This document shows positions 1 through 10,336 of a stretch of DNA of 64,000 nucleotides, piece by piece. Each line of letters begins with the position of its first letter. Position 1 is the first letter of the stretch. The position numbers and the translations under genes are program-made. A model generated the notes under the pieces. That model did not search any database. It was not told where the DNA came from and saw nothing but the letters and a program-made list of their open reading frames with translations. The stretch comes from Zygnema cylindricum (taxonomy: Eukaryota > Streptophyta > Zygnematophyceae > Zygnematales > Zygnemataceae): NCBI GenBank assembly GCA_037447655.1, contig JBBHKE010000674.1, positions 1 to 64,000 of the forward strand, written 5' to 3'.

Positions 1-1394
1 CTACCCTGTTCTCCTAATCCATTATTCCGAGTTTCTCCTCCCCCCATGATGACAAAGGAGACTAGCGGAGAAGTAATAAAGGTAACTAAAGCTCACTCCC
101 ACAAAGAGAACTTCCATAGCAAAGCTCCTATCCCCTCTAATCCGAGAAGGCAGGTGGCTTTTCAGTACTGTACTTATCCACGGGAAGTCTATAGCATTTG
201 TTTCCTCAAAACCCACTGTTTTAAAAAAAGGAAGTGGCAATTTTTGCTCCGGGAACCTCACGCCAAAGCAAAAGAAACTACAAGCGAATACACAAATGCA
301 CTACCACGTTGACATATAGAAATAAATAGGAATGGCTTTTTCAGATTTAACAATATCACCTTGACCACAGAAATAAAATATAAGATGGAAGATATAAAGG
401 ATGGCGAAGCAAGCTTAACATACCCCGGCAATTTATGATGATAAAGAGAAAAAGGCGTACTCTCTCCCGATGGTAGTGTAAATAGGTATGGTACTCCTTC
501 AACCCTCGGTGTCCGCAGCTCGGAACCGACCAGACTCTTCTCAGTTTAAATCAGCGAAAAATCCAAAAATCACCGAAAGGGACGATAGTGCCAACTACCA
601 GCCCGAACTATGATTCCCACAATGGACAGATCTAAAACAAAGATGGCAATAGAGTCAAACAAACCAAAGATTCTTCCAAAAGAAAGTTTGTTGGATTTTT
701 TGAGGGTTTTCACAGGAGATAGTACTGAAAAGCAACCTGTCTCCTTCGGCCCCAAGTGCCTTATACATCAAAAGCTTGTCCAATTTTGGGTCGAAAAGTC
801 AAACCAAAGCTATCAGCCAATGAGCGGCAAGCAACAGCAACCGAACTGACATAAGACAAAATAATGTGTATTACACTTAGGGCAAAAAGTTAGAACTCTG
901 ACTACGACTAGATCCGCGGCCGGAAGTTATTATTCGTTCCACAGTTTTAAGACAAAGTACGAAAAGGACACAGAAGGGCCAAACTTTGACTTAATGTAAT
1001 AAATGGACCACTAGTCAGCTGAACCTGAACTGAATTGCTACAGACAGCTAACAGCATAATCTAGATTACAGTCCGAAATTCTACATGGCAATCCACAATG
1101 TACCCCCCACTAGGGCTGGTGGAAGCTAGTGCTATGTAACGAAACTGCGATCTTTCAGACGGTAGAACTTTGTCGTCCGGCATCCGTTAGGCGCGAAATA
1201 AAGTGCGGCTTGTTCCGTAGAGGAAATACTATAATCTTTCCGGCTGGTTGTGCTCACTTCTCCGCTATCTGAGAACAGTACGGGTAGGAAGGGTACGGAA
1301 GTCCTCGGTAATATAAAAGGAGGCCTGAAAAGCACTCGAGCTTGACACTGTTTTGGGGTAGTCTTTGGTGCTTCCGAGGGTACATTCATGGGTG
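1..1394. other. Unassigned left flank
   Basis: No gene or repeat boundary could be supported here. Short open frames on both strands lack recognisable motifs, overlap one another and have no convincing splice or start context. The stretch has ordinary plant intergenic composition and ends where similarity to the alpha LTR begins near 1395. Confidence 0.4.
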
Positions 1395-1607
1395 AAAATG
1401 GCTATCAACAACACTTACTGCTCAGGAAAGCAAATTCACAGATTTTTTTTGCTATCGAATCAAGGGAGTCTTGCCTTCAAAATGGTGAAGGTGGTCAGAG
1501 TTTTTGTCTGCCAAGGTGGCATTTATTCTTGGTGAAACACAAAGGGGTCTGGGTTATCCTAGAGGCTACTTGCAAGCTGTCCATTCTAAAGACCTATAGA
1601 GGTCTCA
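1395..1607 (+). repeat. Remnant of alpha 5' LTR (R-U5 end)
   Basis: This segment matches 6760-7075 and the reverse complement of 63095-63300, which are the 3' portions of alpha LTRs. The putative LTR end is placed after GGTCTCA because the - strand copies show a CA at the same alignment position. The bases GGTCTCAGAG at 1601-1610 also resemble the initiator-Met primer site TGGTATCAGAG, so the LTR might instead end a few bases earlier. The upstream part of the LTR is missing. Confidence 0.65.
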
Positions 1608-1619
1608 GAGTTACAAGTT

Positions 1620-2545
1620 ATGGTCCCACCCTATAGGGTACCCATCTTTAATGGAACTGGCTTCATATACTGGAAAAGTATGATGACATGAGCTCTATGA
1701 GAGAAAAGGTTTTGGGAGATAGTGAGGGGACGAGTGGGTCGTCCATCAAGTCTTGGAATCCCTCTACGGTTTGGAGGAAGCAGATTCACCAGGAAAGCAA
1801 ATCCATCTTCAACGGAGGAGACAAATGAAGGGGAGGTGGTGGACAAAGGAAATGAGAAGGAGACAACCACACTAATAGCAACAAGTTCGACATTCATGTC
1901 ACCTATTCCGAGGAACAAGGAGAATGATACTGATACCTAGGACTTCAACAATATGGCAGCAAAGCACTTCATCCTCCGCCATCTTACTCATGGGCTTGCA
2001 TGTCCTTATTTGCAGGTAGAAAAGGGAACTGATCTTTGGATGGCTCTCATAGAGATGTACCGAAGTGGTACAATAAAGCAAAAACAGTTGGCTTATCAAA
2101 AATTTAAGGAGTATGTATACAAAGGGGGGAAGATGTTGGATTTTTGCAATGAACTTGCTACACTTTTCATGGTGCTAGAGAGTGTTGGAAAAGAATTTAG
2201 TGAAAAGGAAAAGGTTAACTGTTTAGTGATGAAGTTACCCGATGAGTTCGAGAACATATTCAACCGTGTGCAGGACTTGTCGGACTCAAGGTTGATATGG
2301 AACTCAGTGATAGGAATGATTCTCGTTCGGAAGAATACGATTGAGATCCGAAGAGGAGGAAAGAGTGGGCAAGCGTTGGCAGCTGGGACTGATTGAAAGA
2401 ACAAGGATTCCCGGAGACCGGTCGGAAAACACGGAGGGGGGGAGTCAAAAAATCAGACCGACGAGTTCGGACCAAGGGCTCCCAAGGGTTTATGTCATTT
2501 TTATAAGAAACCAGGGCACTATATGGTGGAGTGCACTAAACTAAC
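1620..2545 (+). pseudogene. Alpha copia gag, broken
   Basis: Translation from the ATG at 1620 starts MVPPYRVPIFNGTGFIYW, a copia Gag N-terminus in which the aromatic and Trp positions of the family are visible. The leader between LTR and ATG is only about 12 bases. The middle part (1953-2396) carries the helical Gag segment including LVMKLPDEFENI. The zinc knuckle near 2488-2530 reads CHFYKKPGHYMVEC, so the second Cys of the CCHC motif is replaced by Tyr. Frame changes near 1700 and a stop near 2394 break the frame. The 63082-62628 and 60590-59640 - strand copies confirm the reading. Confidence 0.8.
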
Positions 2546-4352
2546 CGAGCATTGGTTAAGAGAGGGGCAGACCAATGGAACCCCAAGAAGAAAGAAAAAG
2601 GCCCTTGTAACACAGGTTCATGAGGTGGAATCCGAAGATGAGGACAATGAGCTCATATTGGATGAGGAGTTCGATGCGACAAATGAGGTAGAAATTCCAC
2701 GAAAGCAGAAATGTGCTTTCGGTGGATTGAAAGGTGAAGCAGGCTGGATTGTAGATTCAGGTGTCTCCATGCACATGTGTAACGATAAACACCTGTTCAC
2801 TAAGATAAGAAAGATTCCCACCGTAGAGATAGAGTACGCGGATGGGGGGATAGTCACTACAACTCTTGTAGGATCGGTAGATCTGAAAATGTTAGTAGAA
2901 GGAAAGACATCCATAGTTACATTCTCCAACGTATTATTTATTCCGGAGATGAACAAAAGCCTCATCTCTACGTCTGTATTAGATGATAAGGGATTTTATA
3001 CTAGCACTAAGAAAGGAATCTTTACGTTTTGAGGAGGAAGTCTATTTCACTGCTGAAAAAGGTAGCCAATGGATGTTTTGGTTGATTTTAAGCAATGAAA
3101 AGAAGAAGCTTTATTATGATGGTGTTGATGATATATTGATCAAGCATAAGAGGCTTCGGCATGTGAATCTAGATAAGTTAAGAGAGATGAAAAAGATGGG
3201 AGTGTTGGAAGGAATTCAGTTCAATGAGAGTGAGAATCTAAGTGATTGTAGTGGATGTGCTCAAGGTAAAGCACACAGATTGCCCTTTCCCAAAACAACC
3301 ACCTATAGGGGAGAAAAAATTCTAGATTTAGTACACACATATATTTGGGGACCGGCCAAAGTGCCCTCATCGGGGGGGAAGAGATTTATGATGACTATCA
3401 CTGATGATTGGTCTTTGTATTCCAGGGTGTATTTTTTGAAAAACTAGTCAGAAGCTCAGGATTGTTTTAGACAAAATAAAGCCTGGAGCGGAAAACTCCA
3501 TGGAACTCGAATACTTCTAACCAGTTTGAGGATTTTTTAAGAGAAGATGGAGTTCAACACCAAAAGATAGTTCCATAAAACCCGAACAGAATGGGGTAGC
3601 TGAACGATTAAATAGGACACTAAGTGATAGTGCTAGAAGTATGTTGTCGGATAAGAAGATAAGAAAAAGGTTTTGGGCAGAAGCAATGATCTGTGCTAAT
3701 TACCTCAAAAATAGAGTTCTTACTTCAACTATAAAAGGTCAAACACCTTATGAGAGATGGACTGGTCGAAAGCCATACATATCTCACTTAAAGGTTTTCG
3801 ACAATCAAGTAATCAGTCTAGATACAGATCGGTCTAATTGGAAGCTAGATCTTAAAGGAAAATCGGGGTATTTACTAGGATATGATGAGGATGTTAAAGG
3901 ATATAGAGCTTATGAACTAAAAAGGGAAGATATAACCATAGTAAAGCATCTAGTAGTTATGGATGAAGGAAAGTTTGTGGATCCCTTCAAGTATACAAAG
4001 TCGGTAAAAATCAGATTTGAGTCAAAAAATTTTGATGACATTTAGCTTCCTATTTATCCAAGTTTTAGAGAAAATGACATCCTTGCAGGTACAAATCAGA
4101 CCGAAAAGGAATCGACTGCGGAAACTCCAGTGACAACTCTAATCGAAGCGGAAGACGTGGTGGAAATTGATTTGGAATCTAGGGACAGGGGAGAAGCCGG
4201 ATTGTTCGAAAGAACCCACAAGAACCATCTATTCCGGCCACAGATTTTGAGGGGGGAAGGAGAAGTAGCAAAAGATTGCCAGAAAAACAGGTTAATAACA
4301 AGGTTACAAAACTATCTCATCAAGATGAACCTCAAACTTATGGAGAGGCGAT
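2546..4352 (+). pseudogene. Alpha copia protease and integrase, broken
   Basis: The aspartic protease active site is visible as GWIVDSGVSMHMC around 2742-2780. It is followed by the GAG-pre-integrase zinc region (RHVNLDKL then DCSGCAQGKAHR, 3150-3285), giving the HHCC pattern. The integrase core start is at about 3310-3447 and ends in a stop. A corrupted stretch at 3448-3590 lacks the second catalytic Asp region. Sequence resumes at 3595 with NGVAERLNRT, which holds the catalytic Glu, and continues through the integrase C-terminal domain (GYLLGYDEDVKGYRAYE) to 4045. The linker to RT is at 4045-4352. The copy cannot make active integrase. Confidence 0.8.
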
Positions 4353-5895
4353 GATTTGTCCAGAAAGGAACCGGTGGAAGAAAGCCATAAATGAGGAGAT
4401 GGCCTCAATTATGTTGGTGGATTGTCCACTTAACCGAGAACGAATCGGTTATAAGTGGGTGTTCAAATTAAAACTGAACCCAGATAACACAATTGAGCGC
4501 TACAAGGCCCGATTAGTGGCAAAAGGATTTACACAAAAAAAAGGAATCGACTATAAGGAAACCTTTGCCCCGGTCGTCAGATTTCCTTTCGTAATAATAC
4601 TTCTCAGTTTGGCAGCAGCGGAAGACATGAAGGTGCACCAAATGGACATCAAGACACCCTTTTTTCATGGGGAATTAGAAGAGGAGATCTTCATGCGATA
4701 ACGCGAAGGATTTGTGGAGGAAGGAGAGGAGAGTAAGGTAAGCCGGCAGATTAAATCTCTTTATGGTTTAAAACACGCGCCTCGACAGTGGAACAAGAAT
4801 CTTGATGAGTTTCTTACCGGTCTGGGATATATCAGGATCAGCTCAGATCACTCAATCATTGTTTTTGAAGATGAGGAAGGTGTTATATTTATTGCAATTT
4901 ATGTTGATGATTTGCTTGTTTTAAGTAAATCAATGGAAAAAAATAATAAACTGAAAACTGATCTTAAGGGGAGATTTGAAATGAAGGATATAGGGAAAGC
5001 AAAATATATTTTGGGAATTCAAGTAGAAAGAGATCAAAAAAGAAAGATTATAAGATTGACTCAAAAGGAAGCAATAGGGAACATGCTTGAAAACTTTTAG
5101 ATGGATAAAGCTAATAGTTGTGCAACTCCAATGGAGTTAAAGAAAAGAAGTGAGGGGAGTGAGGAAGAAGGAGACATAGTCTTAGACGAGGAATTATCTC
5201 TTGAAGACAGAAGTTCATGCAGATTATTCGTTACAGGCAAGTAGTGGGAAGCCTAATCTATTTTATTAATTGTACCCGGCCGAATTTAGCTAAAACTGTA
5301 GGAGGGCTGAGTAGAAGGCTAAATGCTCCCACTAAGACTGGATTGGGAGACAGCTAAGAGAGTCCTTAGATATTTGATAGGTACAAGGATCTATGGTTGC
5401 ACTTTGGTAGGGAGAATACTGACATCACTACTAGGAGTGATGCCAATTATGGTGATGCTCCGATGAGAAGATGCACTTCTAGATATGTATTATATGTGGG
5501 TGATGGGGCTTGCTGTTGAAGTAGCAAATAGCAAAAGGTTAATGCTCAATCCACCATGGAGGCTGAATATATTGCCTCTTGCTCTGGTGTAAAAGAATTG
5601 ATGTGGGTCAAGTCTTTGCTTGGTGAGCTTGGTTACATTAAGAGTGGTGTGCAATTTTTTTTTTGTGATAATCAGACAGCAATCGCTATTTTTGACAATC
5701 CTAAACATCATTTTAAAGCCAAACACTAGGACATTAGACTCAGCTTTCTTAAGGAGAAAGTAGAAAACAAAATAATCAGTTTAGAGTACGACCAGATAGC
5801 GAGATGGTAGCAGATATAATGACCAAACCTGTGCCTTCCCTAAGCTAATTTTTTGCAGGGAGAAGTGTGGTATGAAATTAAAGATTGACTGTAAA
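4353..5895 (+). pseudogene. Alpha copia reverse transcriptase and RNase H, broken
   Basis: The RT domain begins near 4376 with WKKAINEEMASI and includes YKARLVAKGF and the catalytic box YVDDLL, with YVDD at 4900-4911. A stop at 4699-4701 splits RT after the EEEIFMR motif, and another at 5098 ends the frame before the connection. Beyond this the RNase H region is recognisable but out of frame: TRPNLAKTVG, the STMEAEY-like block near 5550 and the H..DIRL block near 5726. The end aligns with the intact - strand RNase H at 9021-9833. Confidence 0.8.
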
Positions 5896-6131
5896 ATTAT
5901 AGGAGCGTAAAAATTGATGGTTCTTTTAGTAGTTTCTAGGTCTAAAATGAAATACAAAAAGAAGCCGAGGCACTCTGCCTCTAACTTCTCTCTCCATCTC
6001 CCACACTTGTTGTAAACACTGAGAAATTGGAGAGGAAGCTAGAGTCATGGCTACCTAGGCTATCCAGAGGTTTACGGGAAATATGTTAGTTGATTGACAG
6101 ATAGGTAGTTTATTTACTAAAAGATTAATGT

Positions 6132-6211
6132 CGCATCTAGGATTTGATCTTGGTACCTGCCGTCCGTTAATTCGGCCAGTAGCCTGTAGACTTATCCATT
6201 AAGTCTAAGAC
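6132..6211 (-). other. tRNA-Arg-like block inside alpha LTR (antisense to element)
   Basis: On the - strand the block begins with an A-box-like TTAATGGATAAG and ends with a B-box-like AGATCAAATCC. The T-loop ATCAAAT is identical in all four alpha LTR copies in the window. The anticodon arm is expanded and degenerate, so this is a tRNA-derived module, not a functional tRNA gene. Confidence 0.6.
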
Positions 6212-6760
6212 TAGAGTTAGATGTTGTAGGGTTTGTTAGTTATTTAAATGTTACCAAGTAGGATAATTCATTAATCGGAAATTGCTTACAGGATACATAG
6301 AGTCACTTATGTAGAACTACAGGTTATGGTAGAGATAAGAAACAAGTACCGCGCATTTGTTTGTATAAACGAAAAAATAACCTCGCAAGTATTTATGACA
6401 GCTCTGATTGAAATCTGCATTCAATCGGACGGCCGGGAAGAATGCCGAGATCGCGGAAGAGAATCTCGGCGGTTTGTTGTCATCCCCACATCAGATGACA
6501 CGTGGCACAATTTCATTCGATTGCGACATCATCGGAGATTACGCGACTGAATCCGGATATGACATGTGTCGACATTTAGGCCATGTCGTACAATATCCGT
6601 ACAAAAAGTACACCGGCAACTATACTTTTGTGTACGGCTGTGTAATACGATTGGTGCCATACATCGGTCGATAGAGTTTTAGAGAGAGATAGGACTTAGA
6701 AAAATTCGGTAGATATGACCCTCTCTCCCAGAGAGCTTTTGTACAAAAGGTCAACTTTGA

Positions 6761-6968
6761 CCCTCAATAACTTACTGCTCAGGGGAGCAAATTCAGATAT
6801 TCTTTTTGCTATCGACTCAACGGAGTCTTGCCTTCACAGGGGTGAAGGTGGTCAAAGTTTTTGTTCCCTCCATAATTTATTGCTCAGGGGAGAAAATTCA
6901 GATATTCTTTTTGCTATCGACTCAACAGGTCTTGCCTTCACAGGGGTGAAGGTGGATAGAGTTTTTGT
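6761..6968 (+). repeat. Tandem duplication within the alpha LTR (2 x about 105 bp)
   Basis: Unit 1 (6761-6865) and unit 2 (6866-6968) both begin CCCTC, continue with TTGCTCAGGGGAG or a close variant, share the TTCTTTTTGCTATCGACTCAAC core and end in GTTTTTGTT. Other alpha LTRs carry this unit once, so the duplication arose in this copy. Confidence 0.85.
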
Positions 6969-7075
6969 TTGCCAGGGTGGCAGTTATTCTTGCTGAAACA
7001 CAAAGGGGTCAGGGTTATCCTAGAGGCTTCTTGCAAGTTGCAAGTTGTCCATTCTGAGGACCTATAGAGGTCTCA

Positions 7076-7920
7076 GAGTTACATAGAACACAATTGAGAT
7101 TAGGGTAGGAGGAAAGAGCGTTCAAGCTCTAGCAGCCGGAAGGAAAAGGTGGATACAGCACCCGAAAAAGCCATACAAAGGAGAAAGAGTTCAGCCTGGA
7201 GGACCAAGGCCCCCAAAGGGCCTTTGTCATTTTAGCAAAAAACCAAGACAATTTATCGCGGATTGTGTCAAGCTGTCGGAGGTGAGGCTCCAGGAGGAAC
7301 GTGGAGGGGGTTATTCCGGAGGGAAAGAAAATGCACTTTTGGTCACAAAACTGACTGGAGAAACCGAGGACGAGTCCTCTGAGGAGGATGGGGAGTTTTC
7401 TCTTGACGAGAGTCTGAAGGAGAAGGAGATATCTTGGAGACAGAATTGTGCCCTTGGAGCAATTCGGGAAGTTCCACAGGAAGGATGGATTATCAACTCA
7501 GGTGCATCCATGCATATGTGTCGAGACAGGACCTCTTCACTAAGCTAAAGAAAATCCCTACTGTAGAAATAGAGAATGGGGATGGGAGAGTGGTTACTAC
7601 ATATCTAGTGGGATCAGTAGATTTGAAAGTTTTAGTGGAGGGTAAGACTTTTATACTCACTTTCTCAGATATGCTCTATATTCCTCAGCTAAATAAATAT
7701 CTTGTCTCTACATCTGTGTTAGATGACAAAGAGTTTGATACCTTCACTAGAAAGGGAGTCTTTACAACTTAGTTTGGGGATGAAGTTTACTTCACTGCAG
7801 ATATGGATAGCGAAAAAATATATAGTCTTAACTTGAGTAATGAAAAGAACAATGCTTACTATGTTGATGATTTGGCATAAGCGGTTAGGTCATGTGCATT
7901 TTGATAAGTTGAGGGAAATA
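7076..7920 (+). pseudogene. Alpha copia copy 2, gag 3' end to pre-integrase fragment
   Basis: Immediately after the shared LTR the sequence jumps into the 3' part of gag (compare 2330 in copy 1), so about 700 bp of gag is deleted. A decayed zinc knuckle (CHFSKKPRQFIADC, second Cys lost), the protease site GWIINSGASMHMC (Asp of the triad changed to Asn) and the segment up to DKLRE of the pre-integrase domain follow. The fragment stops at about 7920, where the LTR of the - strand copy begins. It is non-functional. Confidence 0.8.
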
Positions 7921-8131
7921 TATAATTTTGTGACCTCCATTGGTACACAGAATGTCTAGCTTATGTGAAGCCTGTAGGATAATATATGCACTTTTGATTT
8001 GACAAAGAATAATTCCCACCCTGGGACGTAAAAACTCTGATTGACTACACCCCTGTGTAGCTTGGACTCCCCTGCAAAAAGAATCACTGAATTTGCTCAC
8101 CGGAGCATTATGTTATGGCTATTCAAAGACA

Positions 8132-8142
8132 GCATATTTATA
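8132..8142 (-). promoter_or_regulatory. Candidate TATA box of alpha LTR
   Basis: The - strand reads TATAAATATGC about 200 bp from the LTR end, a position that fits a U3/R boundary. Transcription would start near 8105. This is inferred from sequence and position only. Confidence 0.5.
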
Positions 8143-8510
8143 CAGATGGCCTCTAGGAGAGAGGACTTTCCAAAATTTTGTCTAAGTCCTGAAAAACTCC
8201 TAATAGCAACTCTAAACCAATCAAAGTGAAGTACCCTAATTAATGTACATATAAAGTACATCAGCCGCCGTACTTTATGTACGGATATATTCGGCACCAC
8301 TCCCGATCTGCCACGTGATAAAATAGGTCAATGGAATTCTGCCCTTTTTCTCTTCTGGCATCCAATAGGATGATGCCACGTGTCATTTCTTCCCATTTCG
8401 TCGAACTTTTCCCTGATAGTCGTTTTGGCTTATCGCTACTCACGCGTGCCGTCCGTTCTTTTCACGATGATAAATTGCAGCCGTTTGATCAGACGGCGCG
8501 CCGAATAAAT

Positions 8511-8586
8511 GTTGACCGTTGAATTTCACCGGTCAAAGTTCCGTGTTGACCATTGAATTTTGACGGTCAACATTCCGTGTTGACCG
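8511..8586. promoter_or_regulatory. W-box (TTGAC) array in alpha LTR U3
   Basis: Three degenerate copies of a roughly 33-bp unit, each with GTTGACC and a GGTCAA in opposite orientation, place six TTGAC cores within 76 bp. TTGAC(C/T) is the known core bound by plant WRKY factors. The array lies upstream of the candidate TATA box in the element's orientation. Confidence 0.55.
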
Positions 8587-8783
8587 CTTAAATTTTCTTC
8601 GTGCTTTGCAAGCCATCGATCGCGACATTTTATTTCGTCCATCGAAATCAAATGTTTGTTTCATTTATTTCGTGCGGTACCACATGTTCCATGTTTCGTT
8701 TCGTTCCGTAAGTCGCTAAAAGGAATATGTCGTTGTATCATGTTTATTAAATTATCAAACATCATTTATGTATCGATTCGTTA

Positions 8784-8861
8784 AGACCTAACGGATAAGG
8801 CGAAAGCCTATTTCGTACGGCCTTCGTCCGGAGGTTGCAGGATCAAATCTTGCCTGTGGGT
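8784..8861 (+). other. tRNA-Arg-like block inside alpha LTR (antisense to element)
   Basis: The + strand shows CCTAACGGATAAGGCG, close to the D-arm and A-box of plant tRNA-Arg, and GCAGG-ATCAAAT-CTTGC, a T-arm with a retained five-pair stem (one G-U). The spacing between the boxes is slightly longer than in a tRNA because the anticodon arm is expanded. It is the clearest of the four copies. Confidence 0.65.
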
Positions 8862-9020
8862 AAACAACTTTTGCAGGAGCTTTGTCTTCTTTCAATCTCC
8901 TCATCTGTCTAAGGCAGCCATGGTTGCATGTCAATTCCTAGTGACTACGACAAGTATGAGAACAGGAAGACTCAAAAAGGTAAAATACAAAATATCACTT
9001 TTCAACACTCCCCTTATTTT

Positions 9021-10336
9021 CTAGTCTAACTTTTCTTTCAGCTCACACTTCTCCCTACAAAATTTTAATTTGGGAGAAAGAACCGGCTTAGTCATCATAT
9101 CTGCTACCATCTCACCATCTGCTCTATATTCCAAACTAATGATTTTATGCTCAACTTTCTTCCTAACAAAACACAAACGAATATCCATATGCTTTGCTTT
9201 AAAATAGTGGTTAGGGTTTGCTGCAATTGCAATCGCAGCTTCATTGTCACAAAATACCTTTTGCACTCCGCTCTTCATATATCCTAATTCTTGAAGCAAA
9301 GATTTTACCCACATCAATTCTTTCACAGCTGAACAAGAGGCCATATACTGAGCCTCAATGGTGGACTGAGCAATCACCTTTTGTTGCTTACTGCTCCAAC
9401 AGCAAGCCCCATTCCCAACATACAACACATACTTAGAAGTACACCTCCTCATCGAAGCATCCCCATAACTAGCATCACTCCAAGTGGTGATGTCAATATT
9501 GTCCCCTCCCAAATGCAACCATAGATCTATTGTTCCTATCAAGTACCGCATGACCCTTTTGGCCGCTTCCCAATCTTTCTTCCTATGATCATTCAGACTC
9601 CTACTTAATACTCCCACAGCTACAGCTATATCAGGACGAGTACAGTTCATAAAGTATATCAAACTATCGACAACCTGTCTATACGGAATAGTTTGCATGA
9701 ATTTGCTTTCCTCAGGTCCTAGCTCATTATCCAAGATCAAGACTCTCTCTAATGAGCTCCCCTCATTTCCCTTTTTTAAGTCCATTGGAGTCGTAAAACT
9801 GTTTTCTTTTTCCATTTGAAATTTTCCAATCATATTCCCGATTGCTTCCTTTTTGAGTTAGCCTAATTGTTTTCTTTTCTCTATCTCTCTCCATTTGAAT
9901 TCCCAAAATGTACTTCGCCTCCCCCAAATCTTTCATTTCAAATCTACCTTTTAGATCTTTTTTCAATCTATTAATTTTCTCCATTGATTTACTCAAAACA
10001 AGCAAATCGTCAACATATCTGGCAATGAAAATTATACCTTCCTCATCCTCAAATAAATAGATAGAATGATCCGAACTGATTCGAATATATCCCAAACTCG
10101 TCAGAAACTCGTCCAACTTTTTGTTCCATTGGCGTGGAGTTTGCTTTAGTCCATAAAGGGACTTTATCAATCTGCACACCTTGCTTTCCTCTCCTTTCTC
10201 CACAAATCCTTTCGGTTGTCGCATGAAGATCTCTTCTTCCAATTCTCTGTGTAAGAAAGCGGTTTTGATGTCCATCTGGTGCACTTCATGTCTTCCGCTG
10301 CCGCGAGACTGAGTAAAATCCGGACGGAGGGAAATC
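9021..10336 (-). pseudogene. Alpha copia RT (C-terminal part) and RNase H, frameshifted
   Basis: The upstream open part (10284 to 9763) begins MHQMDIKTAFLHREL and carries the RT box YVDDLL near residues 88-93 and GEAKYILGIQ. A frameshift near 9830 leads into a 270-residue open RNase H part (9833 to 9021) with TRPDIAVAVG, WSDASYGD, STIEAQYMA and the HMDIR block, ending at TAG 9021-9023. The catalytic Asp and Glu positions of RNase H appear intact. The polypurine tract follows at once. The N-terminal half of RT is absent, so the copy is inactive. It is the best-preserved alpha RNase H in the window. Confidence 0.8.

Larger units (their letters stand above)
1395..7075 (+). mobile_element. Decayed Ty1/copia element, family alpha copy 1
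   Basis: The stretch holds, in order, a 5' LTR remnant, gag, protease, integrase, reverse transcriptase, RNase H and a full 3' LTR. Protease before integrase before RT is the Ty1/copia order. Every domain is broken by stops or frameshifts, so the copy is dead. The 5' LTR keeps only its last 210 or so bases. The 3' LTR (5906-7075) runs straight into gag-protease sequence of a second copy, so the two internal regions share one LTR. Similarity to the - strand copies at 7929-10336, 55520-60928 and 62628-64000 defines the family. Confidence 0.85.
5906..7075 (+). repeat. Alpha LTR shared by two internal regions
   Basis: The start is set by a decayed polypurine tract (GGAG at 5902-5905) and by similarity to the start of the 55520-56406 LTR (GTAAAAATTGATGG against GTAGAAATCAATGG). 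The terminal TG has decayed to CG. The end is placed after GGTCTCA at 7075 by alignment with the other copies. The LTR is about 1170 bp, longer than the others because of an internal 105-bp duplication. It contains an antisense tRNA-like block. It is simultaneously the 3' LTR of copy 1 and the 5' LTR of copy 2. Confidence 0.7.
7929..9007 (-). repeat. Alpha 3' LTR
   Basis: On the - strand it starts TGTTGAAAAGTG directly after the polypurine tract AATAAGGGGAG (9008-9018) and ends CACA at 7929. The length is about 1079 bp. From the U3 side it holds a tRNA-like block, a cluster of TTGAC motifs, a palindromic GTAC-rich patch near 8245-8283 and a TATA box near 8132-8142. R and U5 then run to 7929. 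Confidence 0.75.
7929..10336 (-). mobile_element. 3' half of an alpha copia element
   Basis: Read on the - strand this is part of RT, RNase H, a polypurine tract and a complete 3' LTR. Similarity to the 55520-60928 copy stops at about 10336, just after the CGGACGGAGGGAAA block in RT, so the 5' half is missing. The LTR end abuts copy 2 at 7920-7928, consistent with insertion into, or recombination with, that copy. No matching target duplication can be checked because the other end is lost. Confidence 0.8.

Noticed and set aside
8511-8586. CRISPR-like array from spaced direct repeats
   Set aside because: Three degenerate units without unique spacers in a plant LTR do not fit CRISPR. The same applies to the other minisatellites in the window.
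8784-8861. Functional tRNA gene
   Set aside because: The acceptor stem does not pair and the anticodon arm is enlarged. The same is true of the other alpha copies and, to a lesser degree, of 24511-24582.
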